A stretch of DNA of 64,000 bases from Saccharopolyspora_D taberi (GTDB lineage Bacteria; Actinomycetota; Actinomycetes; Mycobacteriales; Pseudonocardiaceae). The notes under the pieces are model-generated. The model saw nothing but the letters and a program-made list of their open reading frames with translations. It did not search any database and was not told the DNA's origin. The position numbers were made by a program, and so were the translations under genes. Position 1 is the first letter of the stretch, and every line of letters starts with the position of its first letter. This document shows, one piece after another, positions 39,735-47,500 of the stretch. Location: contig NZ_BAAAUX010000020.1 of the NCBI RefSeq assembly GCF_039534165.1, positions 186,001-250,000 on the forward strand, read 5' to 3'.

Positions 39735-40616
39735 GTGAAGGGGATCGTGCTCGCCGGTGGCAGCGGGACGCGGCTGCACCCGCTGACGCAGGCCGTCTCG
39801 AAGCAGCTGCTCCCGGTCTACGACAAGCCGATGGTCTACTACCCGCTGTCCGTGCTGATGCTGGCCGGGATCCGGGACGTCCTGCTCATCTCGACGCCCG
39901 CCGACCTGCCCCTGTTCCGCAGGCTGCTCGGCGACGGCTCGCAGTTCGGCATCCGGATCGAGTACGCCGAGCAGCCGGAGCCCAACGGGCTCGCGGAGGC
40001 GTTCGTGATCGGGGCGGACTTCATCGGCTCGGACCCGGTGGCGCTGGTCCTCGGTGACAACATCTTCTACGGGCACGGGTTCTCCTCGCTGCTGCAGCAG
40101 TGCGTGCGGAACCTCGACGGCTGCATGCTGTTCGGCTACCCGGTCAAGGACCCGGAGCGCTACGGCGTCGGCGAGGTCGACGGGGACGGGAAGCTGGTGT
40201 CGATCGTGGAGAAGCCGGAGCGCCCGGCTTCCAACAAGGCGATCACCGGCCTGTACTTCTACGACAACGACGTGGTCGACATCGCCCGCGGACTGGCCCC
40301 CTCCCCGCGGGGCGAGCTGGAGATCACCGACGTCAACCTGGAGTACCTGCGGCGCGGACGGGCCCGCCTGACCCAGCTGGGGCGCGGGTTCGCGTGGCTG
40401 GACACCGGGACGCACTCCTCGCTGCTGGAGGCGTCCCAGTTCGTGCAGGTGCTGGAGAACCGGCAGGGCGTGCGCATCGCGTGCCTGGAGGAGGTGGCGC
40501 TGCGGATGGGGTTCATCTCGCCGGAGGAGTGCCACGCGCTCGGCGCGAAGCTGTCGAAGTCGGGTTACGGGCAGTACGTCATGGACGTCGCCCGCGCCGC
40601 CGGGGCCCCGGGCTGA
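39735..40616 (+). CDS. rmlA: glucose-1-phosphate thymidylyltransferase
   Basis: A 293-residue enzyme forming dTDP-glucose from dTTP and glucose-1-phosphate, the first step to dTDP-rhamnose and other deoxysugars. The nucleotide-binding start KGIVLAGGSGTRLHPLT and the motifs SKQLLPVYDKPM, ALVLGDNIFYG, IVEKPERPASN and TGLYFYDNDV are intact. GTG start at 39735. No other dTDP-sugar genes are in the window, so the rest of the pathway lies elsewhere. Confidence 0.95.
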   Translation: MKGIVLAGGSGTRLHPLTQAVSKQLLPVYDKPMVYYPLSVLMLAGIRDVLLISTPADLPLFRRLLGDGSQFGIRIEYAEQPEPNGLAEAFVIGADFIGSDPVALVLGDNIFYGHGFSSLLQQCVRNLDGCMLFGYPVKDPERYGVGEVDGDGKLVSIVEKPERPASNKAITGLYFYDNDVVDIARGLAPSPRGELEITDVNLEYLRRGRARLTQLGRGFAWLDTGTHSSLLEASQFVQVLENRQGVRIACLEEVALRMGFISPEECHALGAKLSKSGYGQYVMDVARAAGAPG

Positions 40617-40834
40617 CCGATCCGCCTGCACGGCAGCCCGGGTCGGCATCGGCAGCCCGGGCCGGGACGGTATCGGCGCCGCAGCCGGATCGTCCGGGCC
40701 GGGACCGGCGCGAACCAAGCCACGGCACTCGGGCCGTCCAGACCAGGATCGACGCGGGCGAAGCGTCGAGGCGGCATCTCGGGCGGCCGAACCGCTGGTG
40801 TCCCAGGGACTACTGCCGGGCCGCCCGGATCGCC

Positions 40835-41110
40835 GGGCTGGCGCGCCGAGGTTCCCGGGGCTCCCGCGCCGAAATCGTCGGGGCTGCCGCGCCCGAGACC
40901 CCGGGGCTGCCATGGCCAGACCCCGGGGCTTCCGCGCCAAGATCCCGGGGCCCGCGCCGAGATCGTCGCCGGGCTGCCGTGCCCGAGATAACCCGGGCTG
41001 CCGTAGCCGAGAGAGCCGGGGTCGCCGCGCCCGAGACCCCTGGCTGCCGCGCCGAAATCGTCGCCGGGCCGCCATGGCCGAGACCCCGAGGTTGCCGTGG
41101 CTGAGATCCG
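40835..41110. repeat. degenerate tandem repeat of about 22-24 bp, cut by the assembly gap
   Basis: At least twelve diverged units of the form GGGCTGCCGCGCCGAGACCCCG follow one another and run directly into the N gap. Unit length drifts between 22 and 24 bases and there is no stable reading frame, so it is unlikely to be coding. The segment 40617-40834 before it is non-coding and has a few related fragments. This repeat probably caused the assembly break. Confidence 0.8.
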
Positions 41111-41170
41111 NNNNNNNNNNNNNNNNNNNNNNNNNNNNNNNNNNNNNNNNNNNNNNNNNNNNNNNNNNNN
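41111..41170. other. assembly gap (60 N)
   Basis: A run of 60 N separates the tandem repeat from a fragment of ddaH. The true size is unknown. Confidence 1.
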
Positions 41171-41242
41171 ATCATGCTCGACATCTCCGAGCTGCGGAAG
41201 TCCGGCGGCGGCCCGAAGTGCTGCACGATGGAGCTGCACTGA
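41171..41242 (+). pseudogene. 3' end of a second ddaH copy (24 codons incl. stop)
   Basis: The first bases after the gap encode IMLDISELRKSGGGPKC... to the stop, identical over 72 bases to the end of the intact ddaH gene on the opposite strand (stop at 42325). The rest would lie in the gap. It is either a real inverted duplicate or a contig-end artefact. Confidence 0.8.
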
Positions 41243-41276
41243 GCCTCGGGTGACGGGTGTCAACGGCGCCCGTCAC
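41171..41276 (+). repeat. left arm of a ~106/113-bp inverted repeat flanking htpX
   Basis: Matches the complement of 42284-42396, with a single 7-base difference (an extra AGGTGAC-type unit in the right arm). It covers the ddaH 3' end and a GTGACGGG/CCCGTCAC hairpin. Confidence 0.9.
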
Positions 41277-41278
41277 CC
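41248..41278. terminator. terminator-like hairpin between the ddaH fragment and htpX
   Basis: A 10-bp perfect stem (GGGTGACGGG/CCCGTCACCC) with an 11-nt loop lies 19 bases after the htpX stop on the minus strand and 5 bases after the fragment's stop on the plus strand. An 8-bp version of the same hairpin is in the other arm at 42284-42310. Confidence 0.65.
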
Positions 41279-41297
41279 GGCGAAGTGGCCCGCGGCG

Positions 41298-42170
41298 TCA
41301 GGCCGGAGGAAGGCGGCGCCCGGCCATGCCCTCGAGCCGCTGGACGCGGTCGGCGATCGGCGGGTGGGTCGAGAACAGCCGGGCCATCCGCTCGCCCGGG
41401 CGGAACGGGTTCGCGATCATCAGGTGCGACTCGGAGACCAGCTTCGGGTCCGGCGGGAGCGGGGCCATCTGGGTCCCGCGCTCCAGCTTGCGCAGCGCCG
41501 AAGCGAGCGCGAGCGGGTCTCCGGTCAGCTCCGCGCCGGAGGCGTCGGCCTGGTACTCGCGGGAGCGGCTGACCGCCATCTGCACCACACCCGCCGCGAC
41601 CGGGCCGAGCAGGGCGATCAGCAGCATCGCGAACGGGTTCGGGCGGTCCTCGTCGCTGCCGCCGAACATGCCGAACAGCAGCCCGAAGTTCGCCAGGAAC
41701 GTGACGACGCTGGCCAGGGCACCCGCGACGCTGGAGATCAGGATGTCGCGGTTGTAGACGTGGGACAGCTCGTGGGCCAGGACCGCGCGGAGTTCGCGTT
41801 CGTCGAGCAGTTCGAGGATGCCCTGGGTGCAGCAGACCGCCGCGTTTCGCGGGTTCCGCCCGGTTGCGAACGCGTTGGGCGCGATCGTCGGGCTGACGTA
41901 GAGCGCGGGCATCGGCTGCTTGGCCGAGGTCGCCAGCTCGCGCACGATCCGGTACATCGCGGGCTGTTCGGCTTCCGAGACCGGGCGGGCGTGCATCGAG
42001 CGCAGCGCCAGGTTGGCCGAGTTGAAGTAGGCGTAGCCGTTCATGCCGAGGGCCACGACGAGCGCGATGACCAGGCCGGCGCGGCCGAACAGCGAGCCGA
42101 CCAGCAGCACCAGGGCGCTCATGCCACCCAGCAGCAGGGCGGTCTTCAACCCGTTGAAGTGACTGTGCAC
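41298..42170 (-). CDS. htpX: membrane zinc metalloprotease HtpX
   Basis: A 290-residue M48 protease. The start is GTG 42170 (MHSHFNGLKTALLL; GGAGGCGGG upstream); the longer open frame upstream runs through the inverted repeat and is not believed. Two N-terminal membrane helices (ALLLGGMSALVLLVGSLF, LVIALVVALGMNGYAYF) are followed by the zinc motif HELSH (His 133, Glu 134, His 137), two more helices (SVAGALASVVTFLANFGLLFGMF) and the third ligand in SREYQADASG. It degrades damaged membrane proteins. In M. tuberculosis htpX is next to grcC1; here the polyprenyl synthase is 2.7 kb away. Confidence 0.95.
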   Translation of the reverse strand: MHSHFNGLKTALLLGGMSALVLLVGSLFGRAGLVIALVVALGMNGYAYFNSANLALRSMHARPVSEAEQPAMYRIVRELATSAKQPMPALYVSPTIAPNAFATGRNPRNAAVCCTQGILELLDERELRAVLAHELSHVYNRDILISSVAGALASVVTFLANFGLLFGMFGGSDEDRPNPFAMLLIALLGPVAAGVVQMAVSRSREYQADASGAELTGDPLALASALRKLERGTQMAPLPPDPKLVSESHLMIANPFRPGERMARLFSTHPPIADRVQRLEGMAGRRLPPA

Positions 42171-42283
42171 AGTGCTCCCGCCTCCGCCCGAGAACCGGTC
42201 GTTGCAGTCGAAGGTCACCCAGGGAACGCTGTCGCGCGAGTCGAAGTTCCAGTTCGGCCACGTGCCAAAGGACACTTCACCAA

Positions 42284-42396
42284 GTGACGGGCGCCGTTGA
42301 CACCCGTCACCTGTCACCCGAGGCTCAGTGCAGCTCCATCGTGCAGCACTTCGGGCCGCCGCCGGACTTCCGCAGCTCGGAGATGTCGAGCATGAT
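42284..42396 (-). repeat. right arm of the inverted repeat flanking htpX
   Basis: The copy that includes the true end of ddaH; 113 bases against 106 in the left arm. Confidence 0.9.
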
Positions 42397-43173
42397 CGGC
42401 TCGTAGCCGCGGGCGGTCAGCTGCTCGGCCAGCGCAGTCGCCTCCAGCGGGAGGACCACGTTGCGCCCGTCCGACACACCGTTGAGACCGAGGCACGCGG
42501 CGTCCTCGGCGCCTGCGACGACTGCGTTGGGGAACAGCCGCTCCAGCACTCGCCGCGATCCTGCGGAGAACGCGTCCGGGTAGTACGCGATCTGCGGGTT
42601 CTCCCCGCGTTCGAGGACGAACAGCGCGGTGTCGAGGTGGTAGTAGCGCGGGTCGGTCAGCCGCAGCGACACGACCGGGACGCCGAGCACCTCCTGCGCC
42701 TCGGCATGCGCTTCGGGGTCGGTCCGGAACCCGGTGCCCGCCAGCAGCAGGCCACCGGTCCAGGCGAAGTCGCCCTCGGCCTCGTTGATCCGGGTCGGCA
42801 TGACCAGATCGCGGTAGCCGCGGGCGGTGAACCAGCGCCGGAAGTGCTCGGCCTCGGCGGCGCGCTCCGGAGCGCGGAAGCGGGCGCCCAGCACCCGGCC
42901 GTCGATCACGGTGGCCGAGTTCGCGGAGAACACCATGTCCGGCAGGCCCGGCTGCGGGTCGATGACGTCGACCGCGTGGCCCAGGCGCTCGTAGGTCTGC
43001 TTCAGGCCCTCCCACTGCGACATCGCCAAGTCGGTGTCGACCGGCGAGGAGGGGTCCATCCACGGGTTGATCGAGTACTCGACCGCGAAGTGCTTCGGCG
43101 GGCACATCAGGTAGTGCCGGGCCGTCGGGATCTTGGCGGAGGAGTCGACTGCCGGCGCAGCGGAGACCGTCAT
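42325..43173 (-). CDS. ddaH: dimethylargininase / arginine deiminase-fold hydrolase
   Basis: A 282-residue enzyme of the DDAH type. The start is ATG 43173 (MTVSAAPAVDSS); a longer frame upstream is less likely. Guanidine-modifying superfamily motifs are visible: CPPKHFAVEYSINPWM, LPDMVFSANSATV, the active-site His in YYHLDTALFVL, and the catalytic Cys near the C-terminus (GGGPKCCTMELH; Cys 276 or 277). It would release citrulline or ornithine from arginine derivatives. The divergent Lrp-type regulator suggests control by an amino acid. The rocD-type aminotransferase often found next to such genes is not seen here. Confidence 0.88.
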   Translation of the reverse strand: MTVSAAPAVDSSAKIPTARHYLMCPPKHFAVEYSINPWMDPSSPVDTDLAMSQWEGLKQTYERLGHAVDVIDPQPGLPDMVFSANSATVIDGRVLGARFRAPERAAEAEHFRRWFTARGYRDLVMPTRINEAEGDFAWTGGLLLAGTGFRTDPEAHAEAQEVLGVPVVSLRLTDPRYYHLDTALFVLERGENPQIAYYPDAFSAGSRRVLERLFPNAVVAGAEDAACLGLNGVSDGRNVVLPLEATALAEQLTARGYEPIMLDISELRKSGGGPKCCTMELH

Positions 43174-43206
43174 GAATCGAAATTTAATCGCTACCCAGAC
43201 AGCCTT

Positions 43207-43247
43207 CAACAACGCTCTGTTGCGTCGGATGCGGCAGAATGTTGCGT
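43207..43247. promoter_or_regulatory. candidate Lrp operator between ddaH and lrp
   Basis: CAACA-ACGCTC-TGTTG (43207-43222) is a perfect inverted repeat, and TGTTGCGT occurs at 43218-43225 and again at 43240-43247, 22 bases apart (two helical turns). This fits a divergent Lrp/AsnC site. AT-rich ATTAAAT next to the ddaH start could be its -10. Confidence 0.5.
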
Positions 43248-43688
43248 ATGGATTCCTTGGACCAGCGAATCGTTTCGCAGTTGGTGGCGGATGCTCGGGC
43301 GAGCTACGCGGAGATCGGCGCCGAGGTCGGGCTGTCGGCTCCCGCGGTGAAGCGCCGGGTGGACAAGCTGCTCGATCTGGGCGTGTTGCAGGGCTTCACC
43401 GCAGTGGTGGACCCGGAGGCGCTGGGCTGGGGAACCGAGGCGTTCGTCGAGGTGCACTGCCACGGCAACGTGCCGACGCAACGAATCCGCAGCGGACTCG
43501 AACCGCTGCCCGAAGTCGTTGCGGCCTACACCGTTTCCGGCCCGGCGGACGCGATCGTGCACCTGCGCGCCGCCGACATCCACCACCTCGAAACCGCGCT
43601 CGAACGGCTGCGGGCGGTGGAGTTCGTCAGCCGCACGGTGTCGACCGTGGTGCTCTCGCGGTTGCTGGAGCGACCACCGCAGGCGTGA
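43248..43688 (+). CDS. Lrp/AsnC family transcriptional regulator
   Basis: A 146-residue regulator, start at ATG 43248 (an ATG 9 bases earlier is possible). It begins MDSLDQRIVSQLVADARASYAEIGAEVGLSAPAVKRRVDKLLDLGVL (winged helix-turn-helix), followed by a RAM/AsnC ligand domain (AFVEVHCHGNVPTQRI, GPADAIVHLRAADIHHLE). It is divergent from ddaH, with shared control DNA of about 74 bases. It is likely a local regulator sensing arginine, ornithine or a related amino acid; the ligand is inferred from the neighbour only. Confidence 0.93.
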   Translation: MDSLDQRIVSQLVADARASYAEIGAEVGLSAPAVKRRVDKLLDLGVLQGFTAVVDPEALGWGTEAFVEVHCHGNVPTQRIRSGLEPLPEVVAAYTVSGPADAIVHLRAADIHHLETALERLRAVEFVSRTVSTVVLSRLLERPPQA

Positions 43689-43689
43689 C

Positions 43690-44679
43690 TCACTCGCCGG
43701 GTTCGCGGCGGTCCCACGGTTCGAAGCCGGCCTGCTCGGCGTCGGCGGGCGTGCGGAACCACACCTCGGCCACGATCCGCTCGTACTGCGGCGATTCCGG
43801 GGTGTGGTACTGGCGGGACGCGAAGTGGCCCTTGATCATGTAGCCCTCGCGGGCGGGTTCCTCGGCTGCGGGAGCGGCCTCGCTGTTGACCGCGTCGGCC
43901 TGCGCGTGCTCGCCGTCGGAGCGCGACTCCGAAGCTTCGTCGGTCGACTCCTGCTTGCGCGGAAGCCCCGGCCGCGGCGCGGCGCCGGGAGTCCGGCGGG
44001 GCAGCGGCTGGGGCTCGCCGTCGTCGACGCGCGGGATGTTCTGCGTGACCTCCGCGCCCAGCGGCGGGACGTACGGCGTGCTCTCGTCGGCCAGCGGCTC
44101 GAACAACGACCGCAGCTGGCCCGACACCGGGGCCCCGAACTCCGGCTTCTCGGCGTCCGGCTTCTCCGCCTCCGGCTTCTCGGGTTTCTCCGGCTCGGGC
44201 TCCGCGCCGGCATCCGCCTGCTGCGGCCACTCCGGGGCCACGTCCTCCAGATCGGGCTTCTCGAACCATGACGGCGTTTCCGCGTCGTCCGACCGCACCG
44301 TCACCGGGACCTCGGCGGTGACCGTGTCGCCGTCGCCGCCCTTCGGCACGACCTGCTGCGTGATCTCCGCGGGCATCTCCGCCGGGACGCGCGCCGACCA
44401 CGGCCGCGGCGGGCGGTCCCAGTTGCCGAACTCGGGTTCCGGCTCGCGGGCGGGCCCGAGGCGGTCCGGCTCCGGCGGGTCGAGCAGGTCGAGCGGTGCT
44501 TCCTCGATGTCGGTCCGGGTGTCCTCGACCGCGGAACGCGCCTCGTGGCCCGGGGGTTCCGCGATCACCGATTCCAGGCGGCGCTGGAGCGGCCGCACGA
44601 ACAGCAGCCAGGTGATCAGCGATCCCAGCGCGAAGGCGGCGAGACTCCACAGCCACACCTGGGTGAACAGCCACGTCAC
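43690..44679 (-). CDS. membrane-anchored protein with sunset-like C-terminal domain
   Basis: A 329-residue protein starting at GTG 44679 (GAGGAGGGACG upstream). One N-terminal membrane helix (VWLWSLAAFALGSLITWLLF) is followed by about 240 residues of acidic low-complexity text with an AEKPDAEKPE repeat. The C-terminal 45 residues (GYMIKGHFASRQYHTPESPQYERIVAEVWFRTPADAEQAGF) match the pattern of the sunset domain of ArfC-like channel accessory proteins. The function is unknown; a cell-wall role is possible. It converges with the Lrp gene with no terminator between. Confidence 0.75.
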   Translation of the reverse strand: MTWLFTQVWLWSLAAFALGSLITWLLFVRPLQRRLESVIAEPPGHEARSAVEDTRTDIEEAPLDLLDPPEPDRLGPAREPEPEFGNWDRPPRPWSARVPAEMPAEITQQVVPKGGDGDTVTAEVPVTVRSDDAETPSWFEKPDLEDVAPEWPQQADAGAEPEPEKPEKPEAEKPDAEKPEFGAPVSGQLRSLFEPLADESTPYVPPLGAEVTQNIPRVDDGEPQPLPRRTPGAAPRPGLPRKQESTDEASESRSDGEHAQADAVNSEAAPAAEEPAREGYMIKGHFASRQYHTPESPQYERIVAEVWFRTPADAEQAGFEPWDRREPGE

Positions 44680-44867
44680 GGGCGACGTCCCTCCTCAGGA
44701 TCCATCGGCGCGAGCAAGCGGCGGTGCGTGCTCGGGCCCCCGAGTATCGCCAAGACCCCGCTCACGCGGTCGAGAAGGGGGCAGATTCTTACCTCGACTT
44801 GACCGGCACGCGACCCGCGGCAGCGCCGAGTGCGATCCGGAGCCGACCACCGCGAGCATCGGGTGCG

Positions 44868-45893
44868 CTAGCGCGTGCGGGCGACGACGTAGTCGATCAG
44901 CGCCGAGAGCGCGTCGCGCGCGGGCACTGCGGGCAGCACGTCAAGCTCGGCGCGCGCGGCGCCGGCGTACTCGTCGAGCGTCTGCCGGGCCTTGGCCAGG
45001 CCGTCGGACTCGCGGAGGAGCTTCAGCGCCTCGTCGACCTCGGCGTCGTTGTCCAGCGGGCCGGCGAGCAGGTCGCGCAGCCTGGCGTCGGTCGCCGGGT
45101 CGGCCAGGGCGTAGAGCATCGGCAGCGTGCGGACGCCTTCGCGGAGGTCCGTACCCGGCGTCTTGCCCGACTCGTCGGCGGGCGAGGCGATGTCGATGAC
45201 GTCGTCGGAGATCTGGAACGCGGTTCCCAGCAGCCGGCCGATCCGCTCGACGGCCTGCACCTGCTCTTCCGCGGCTCCGGAGAAATGAGCGCCGAACTTG
45301 CCCGCGACCGCGATCAGCGAACCGGTCTTCTCGTGGATGACCTTCAGGTAGAACTCGACCGCGTCCTCGTCGCTGCCGACCCCGACGGTCTCCCGCATCT
45401 GGCCGGTGACCAGCGCCTCGAACGTGCGGGCCATCTCCCGCGCCGCGTCGGTGCCCAGGTCGGCGACCAGCCGGGACGCCTGGGCGAACAGGAAGTCGCC
45501 GGTCAGGATGGCCACCGAGTTGTCCCAGCGGGCGTTGGCGCTGGTGGCGCCGCGCCGCATGGTGGCCTCGTCCATGACGTCGTCGTGGTAGAGCGTGGCG
45601 AGGTGCACCATCTCGACGATCGCCGCGGACTTGATCACGTCCGGGGCGTGCGGATCGCCGAACTGCGCGGCCAGCAGCGCGAACAGCGGGCGGAACCGCT
45701 TGCCGCCCGCGTCGACCAGGTGCAGCGAGGTTCGGGTGGCGAACTCCAGGTCGCTGCGCACCGACTCGTGCAGCAGCGCCTCGACCTCGGCGATGCCCTG
45801 CTGGACCGAATCGGCCAATGCCCGGTCGGGGATGTCGAATCCGCTCGGACCCGACATGCCCCTGCTGCTCGGTTCACCCGCTGGCCTGCTCAC
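44868..45893 (-). CDS. grcC1: polyprenyl diphosphate synthase, GrcC type
   Basis: A 341-residue trans-prenyltransferase. The first Asp-rich motif is YHDDVMD (104-108) and the second is AFQISDDVIDIAS; the pocket and Mg-binding residues are intact. GGKRFRPL and VTGQMRET are also family text. It closely follows mycobacterial GrcC1 in layout. It is expected to make the long-chain prenyl diphosphate for menaquinone. GTG start at 45893; an ATG 36 bases downstream is an alternative. It is directly downstream of nuoN, with the stop of nuoN 48 bases upstream, so it may be the last gene of the nuo transcript. Confidence 0.93.
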   Translation of the reverse strand: MSRPAGEPSSRGMSGPSGFDIPDRALADSVQQGIAEVEALLHESVRSDLEFATRTSLHLVDAGGKRFRPLFALLAAQFGDPHAPDVIKSAAIVEMVHLATLYHDDVMDEATMRRGATSANARWDNSVAILTGDFLFAQASRLVADLGTDAAREMARTFEALVTGQMRETVGVGSDEDAVEFYLKVIHEKTGSLIAVAGKFGAHFSGAAEEQVQAVERIGRLLGTAFQISDDVIDIASPADESGKTPGTDLREGVRTLPMLYALADPATDARLRDLLAGPLDNDAEVDEALKLLRESDGLAKARQTLDEYAGAARAELDVLPAVPARDALSALIDYVVARTR

Positions 45894-45941
45894 GTCACCG
45901 TCGCCTTCGCTCCCCCAGGCTAGCCCCTACGGGCGAGCACT

Positions 45942-47498
45942 CTACGACACGAAGCCGCCGAGGTTGGCCCAGTCCAGCGCCAACGTCGGCAACACGCCAA
46001 GCAGCAACGTCACGACCACGCCGAGCGTGATCGCCGCCGTCGTGAAGGCGCCCGGCACGTTGACGGTGGGGCCGTCCTCGGCCGGTTCGCTGAAATGCAT
46101 CAGCACGATGACACGAAGGTAGAAGAACGCCGCGACCGCACTCGCCACCAGGGCCACCACGACCAGCGGGGCCATCCCGTCGGCGAGCGCGGCCTCGAAG
46201 ACCACGAACTTGCCGACGAAACCGCTGGTCATCGGAATCCCGGCGAGGGCGAGCAGGAGGAAGGTGAACACCCAGGCCACCACCGGCGAGCGCTTGGCCA
46301 GCCCGGCCCAGTCGGAAAGGTGAGTAGCCTCACCATCGGACTTGCGGACCAGGCTGATCACGCCGAACACCGCGATCGTGGTGAACCCGTAGGCCAGCAG
46401 GTAGAACATCGTGCTCGCCAGCCCCCGGTCGGTGAGCGCGATGGCGCCGATGAGCAGGAACCCGGCGTGCGCGACCGACGAGTACGCGATCATCCGCTTG
46501 ATGTCGCTCTGGGTCAGGCCCAGCACCACGCCGATGACCATCGACACGATCGCGACCGCCCACAGCACGCCGCGCCACTCCCAGCTCGACGCCTCGAACG
46601 CCACCTGGAGCACCCGCAGGATCCCGCCGAACGCGGCGACCTTGGTGCAGGCGGCCATGAACCCGGTGACCGCGGTCGGCGCGCCCTGGTAGACGTCCGG
46701 GGTCCAGGTGTGGAACGGGCCGACCGACGCCTTGAACAGCAGACCGACGACCAGCAGGCCGAGGCCCGCGAACAGCAGCGTGTCGGACCGGTCGGTGCCC
46801 GCCGTGGCGTCGGCGATCGCCTGGAGCTTGACCGAGCCCGCGTAGCCGTAGAGCAGCGCGAGGCCGTAGAGGAAGAACGCCGAGGCGAACGCGCCGAGCA
46901 GGAAGTACTTCACCGCGGCTTCCTGCGACAGCAGCCTGCGCCGCTTGGCCAGACCGCACATCAGGTAGAGCGGGAGGCTCAGGACTTCCAGCGCGATGAA
47001 CATCGTCAGCAGGTCGTTGGCCGCGCAGAAGGTCATCATGCCGCCGAGCGCGAACAGTGCGAGCGGGAAGACCTCGGTCCGCATGCCCGCCACCGCCGCG
47101 GTCGCGCGGGTCATCCCGTCGGAGGAGCCGAGGACGTTCGACTCAGCGTTGGATTCAGCGACGAACGCCCCACCCGGCTCGACCGACCGGTCCGCGATCA
47201 GCAGCATCGAGGCCAGCCCGAGCGCGAGCAGCGTGCCCCACAGGAACATCGTCGGGGAGTCGATGGCCAGCGAGTCGGCCAGCGTCGTGACGCCGGTGCC
47301 GCCCGCGCGGGCGTGCAGCGCCAGCGCGACGCCCGCCCCGACCAGCGCGAGCAGGCTCAGCCCGACCTGCACCGACCACCGCTGGTGGCGCGGCAGGAAC
47401 GCCTCGACGAGCACGCCCACGCAGGCCGCCCCGAGGATCACCAAGACCGGAAGGATCGCCGCGTAGTCGATCAGCGGCACCTCGACACCCTGGCTCAC
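45942..47498 (-). CDS. nuoN: NADH-quinone oxidoreductase subunit N
   Basis: A 518-residue antiporter-like membrane subunit with about 14 helices. ALEVLSLPLYLM, SVGPFHTWTPDVYQGAPTAVTGFMA and the broken-helix region are present, including the conserved Glu and Lys of proton channels. GTG start, 2 bases after the nuoM stop. It is the last gene of the nuo operon. It pumps protons as part of complex I in the cell membrane. Confidence 0.96.
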   Translation of the reverse strand: MSQGVEVPLIDYAAILPVLVILGAACVGVLVEAFLPRHQRWSVQVGLSLLALVGAGVALALHARAGGTGVTTLADSLAIDSPTMFLWGTLLALGLASMLLIADRSVEPGGAFVAESNAESNVLGSSDGMTRATAAVAGMRTEVFPLALFALGGMMTFCAANDLLTMFIALEVLSLPLYLMCGLAKRRRLLSQEAAVKYFLLGAFASAFFLYGLALLYGYAGSVKLQAIADATAGTDRSDTLLFAGLGLLVVGLLFKASVGPFHTWTPDVYQGAPTAVTGFMAACTKVAAFGGILRVLQVAFEASSWEWRGVLWAVAIVSMVIGVVLGLTQSDIKRMIAYSSVAHAGFLLIGAIALTDRGLASTMFYLLAYGFTTIAVFGVISLVRKSDGEATHLSDWAGLAKRSPVVAWVFTFLLLALAGIPMTSGFVGKFVVFEAALADGMAPLVVVALVASAVAAFFYLRVIVLMHFSEPAEDGPTVNVPGAFTTAAITLGVVVTLLLGVLPTLALDWANLGGFVS

Positions 47499-47500
47499 TG

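Noticed and set aside
40835..41110. Possible CRISPR array
   Set aside because: Units are diverged and directly adjacent with no constant spacers; no cas genes nearby.
42171..42317. Longer HtpX N-terminus
   Set aside because: The extra 49 residues cross the inverted repeat, lack the family start and have no membrane pattern; GTG at 42170 has a Shine-Dalgarno site.
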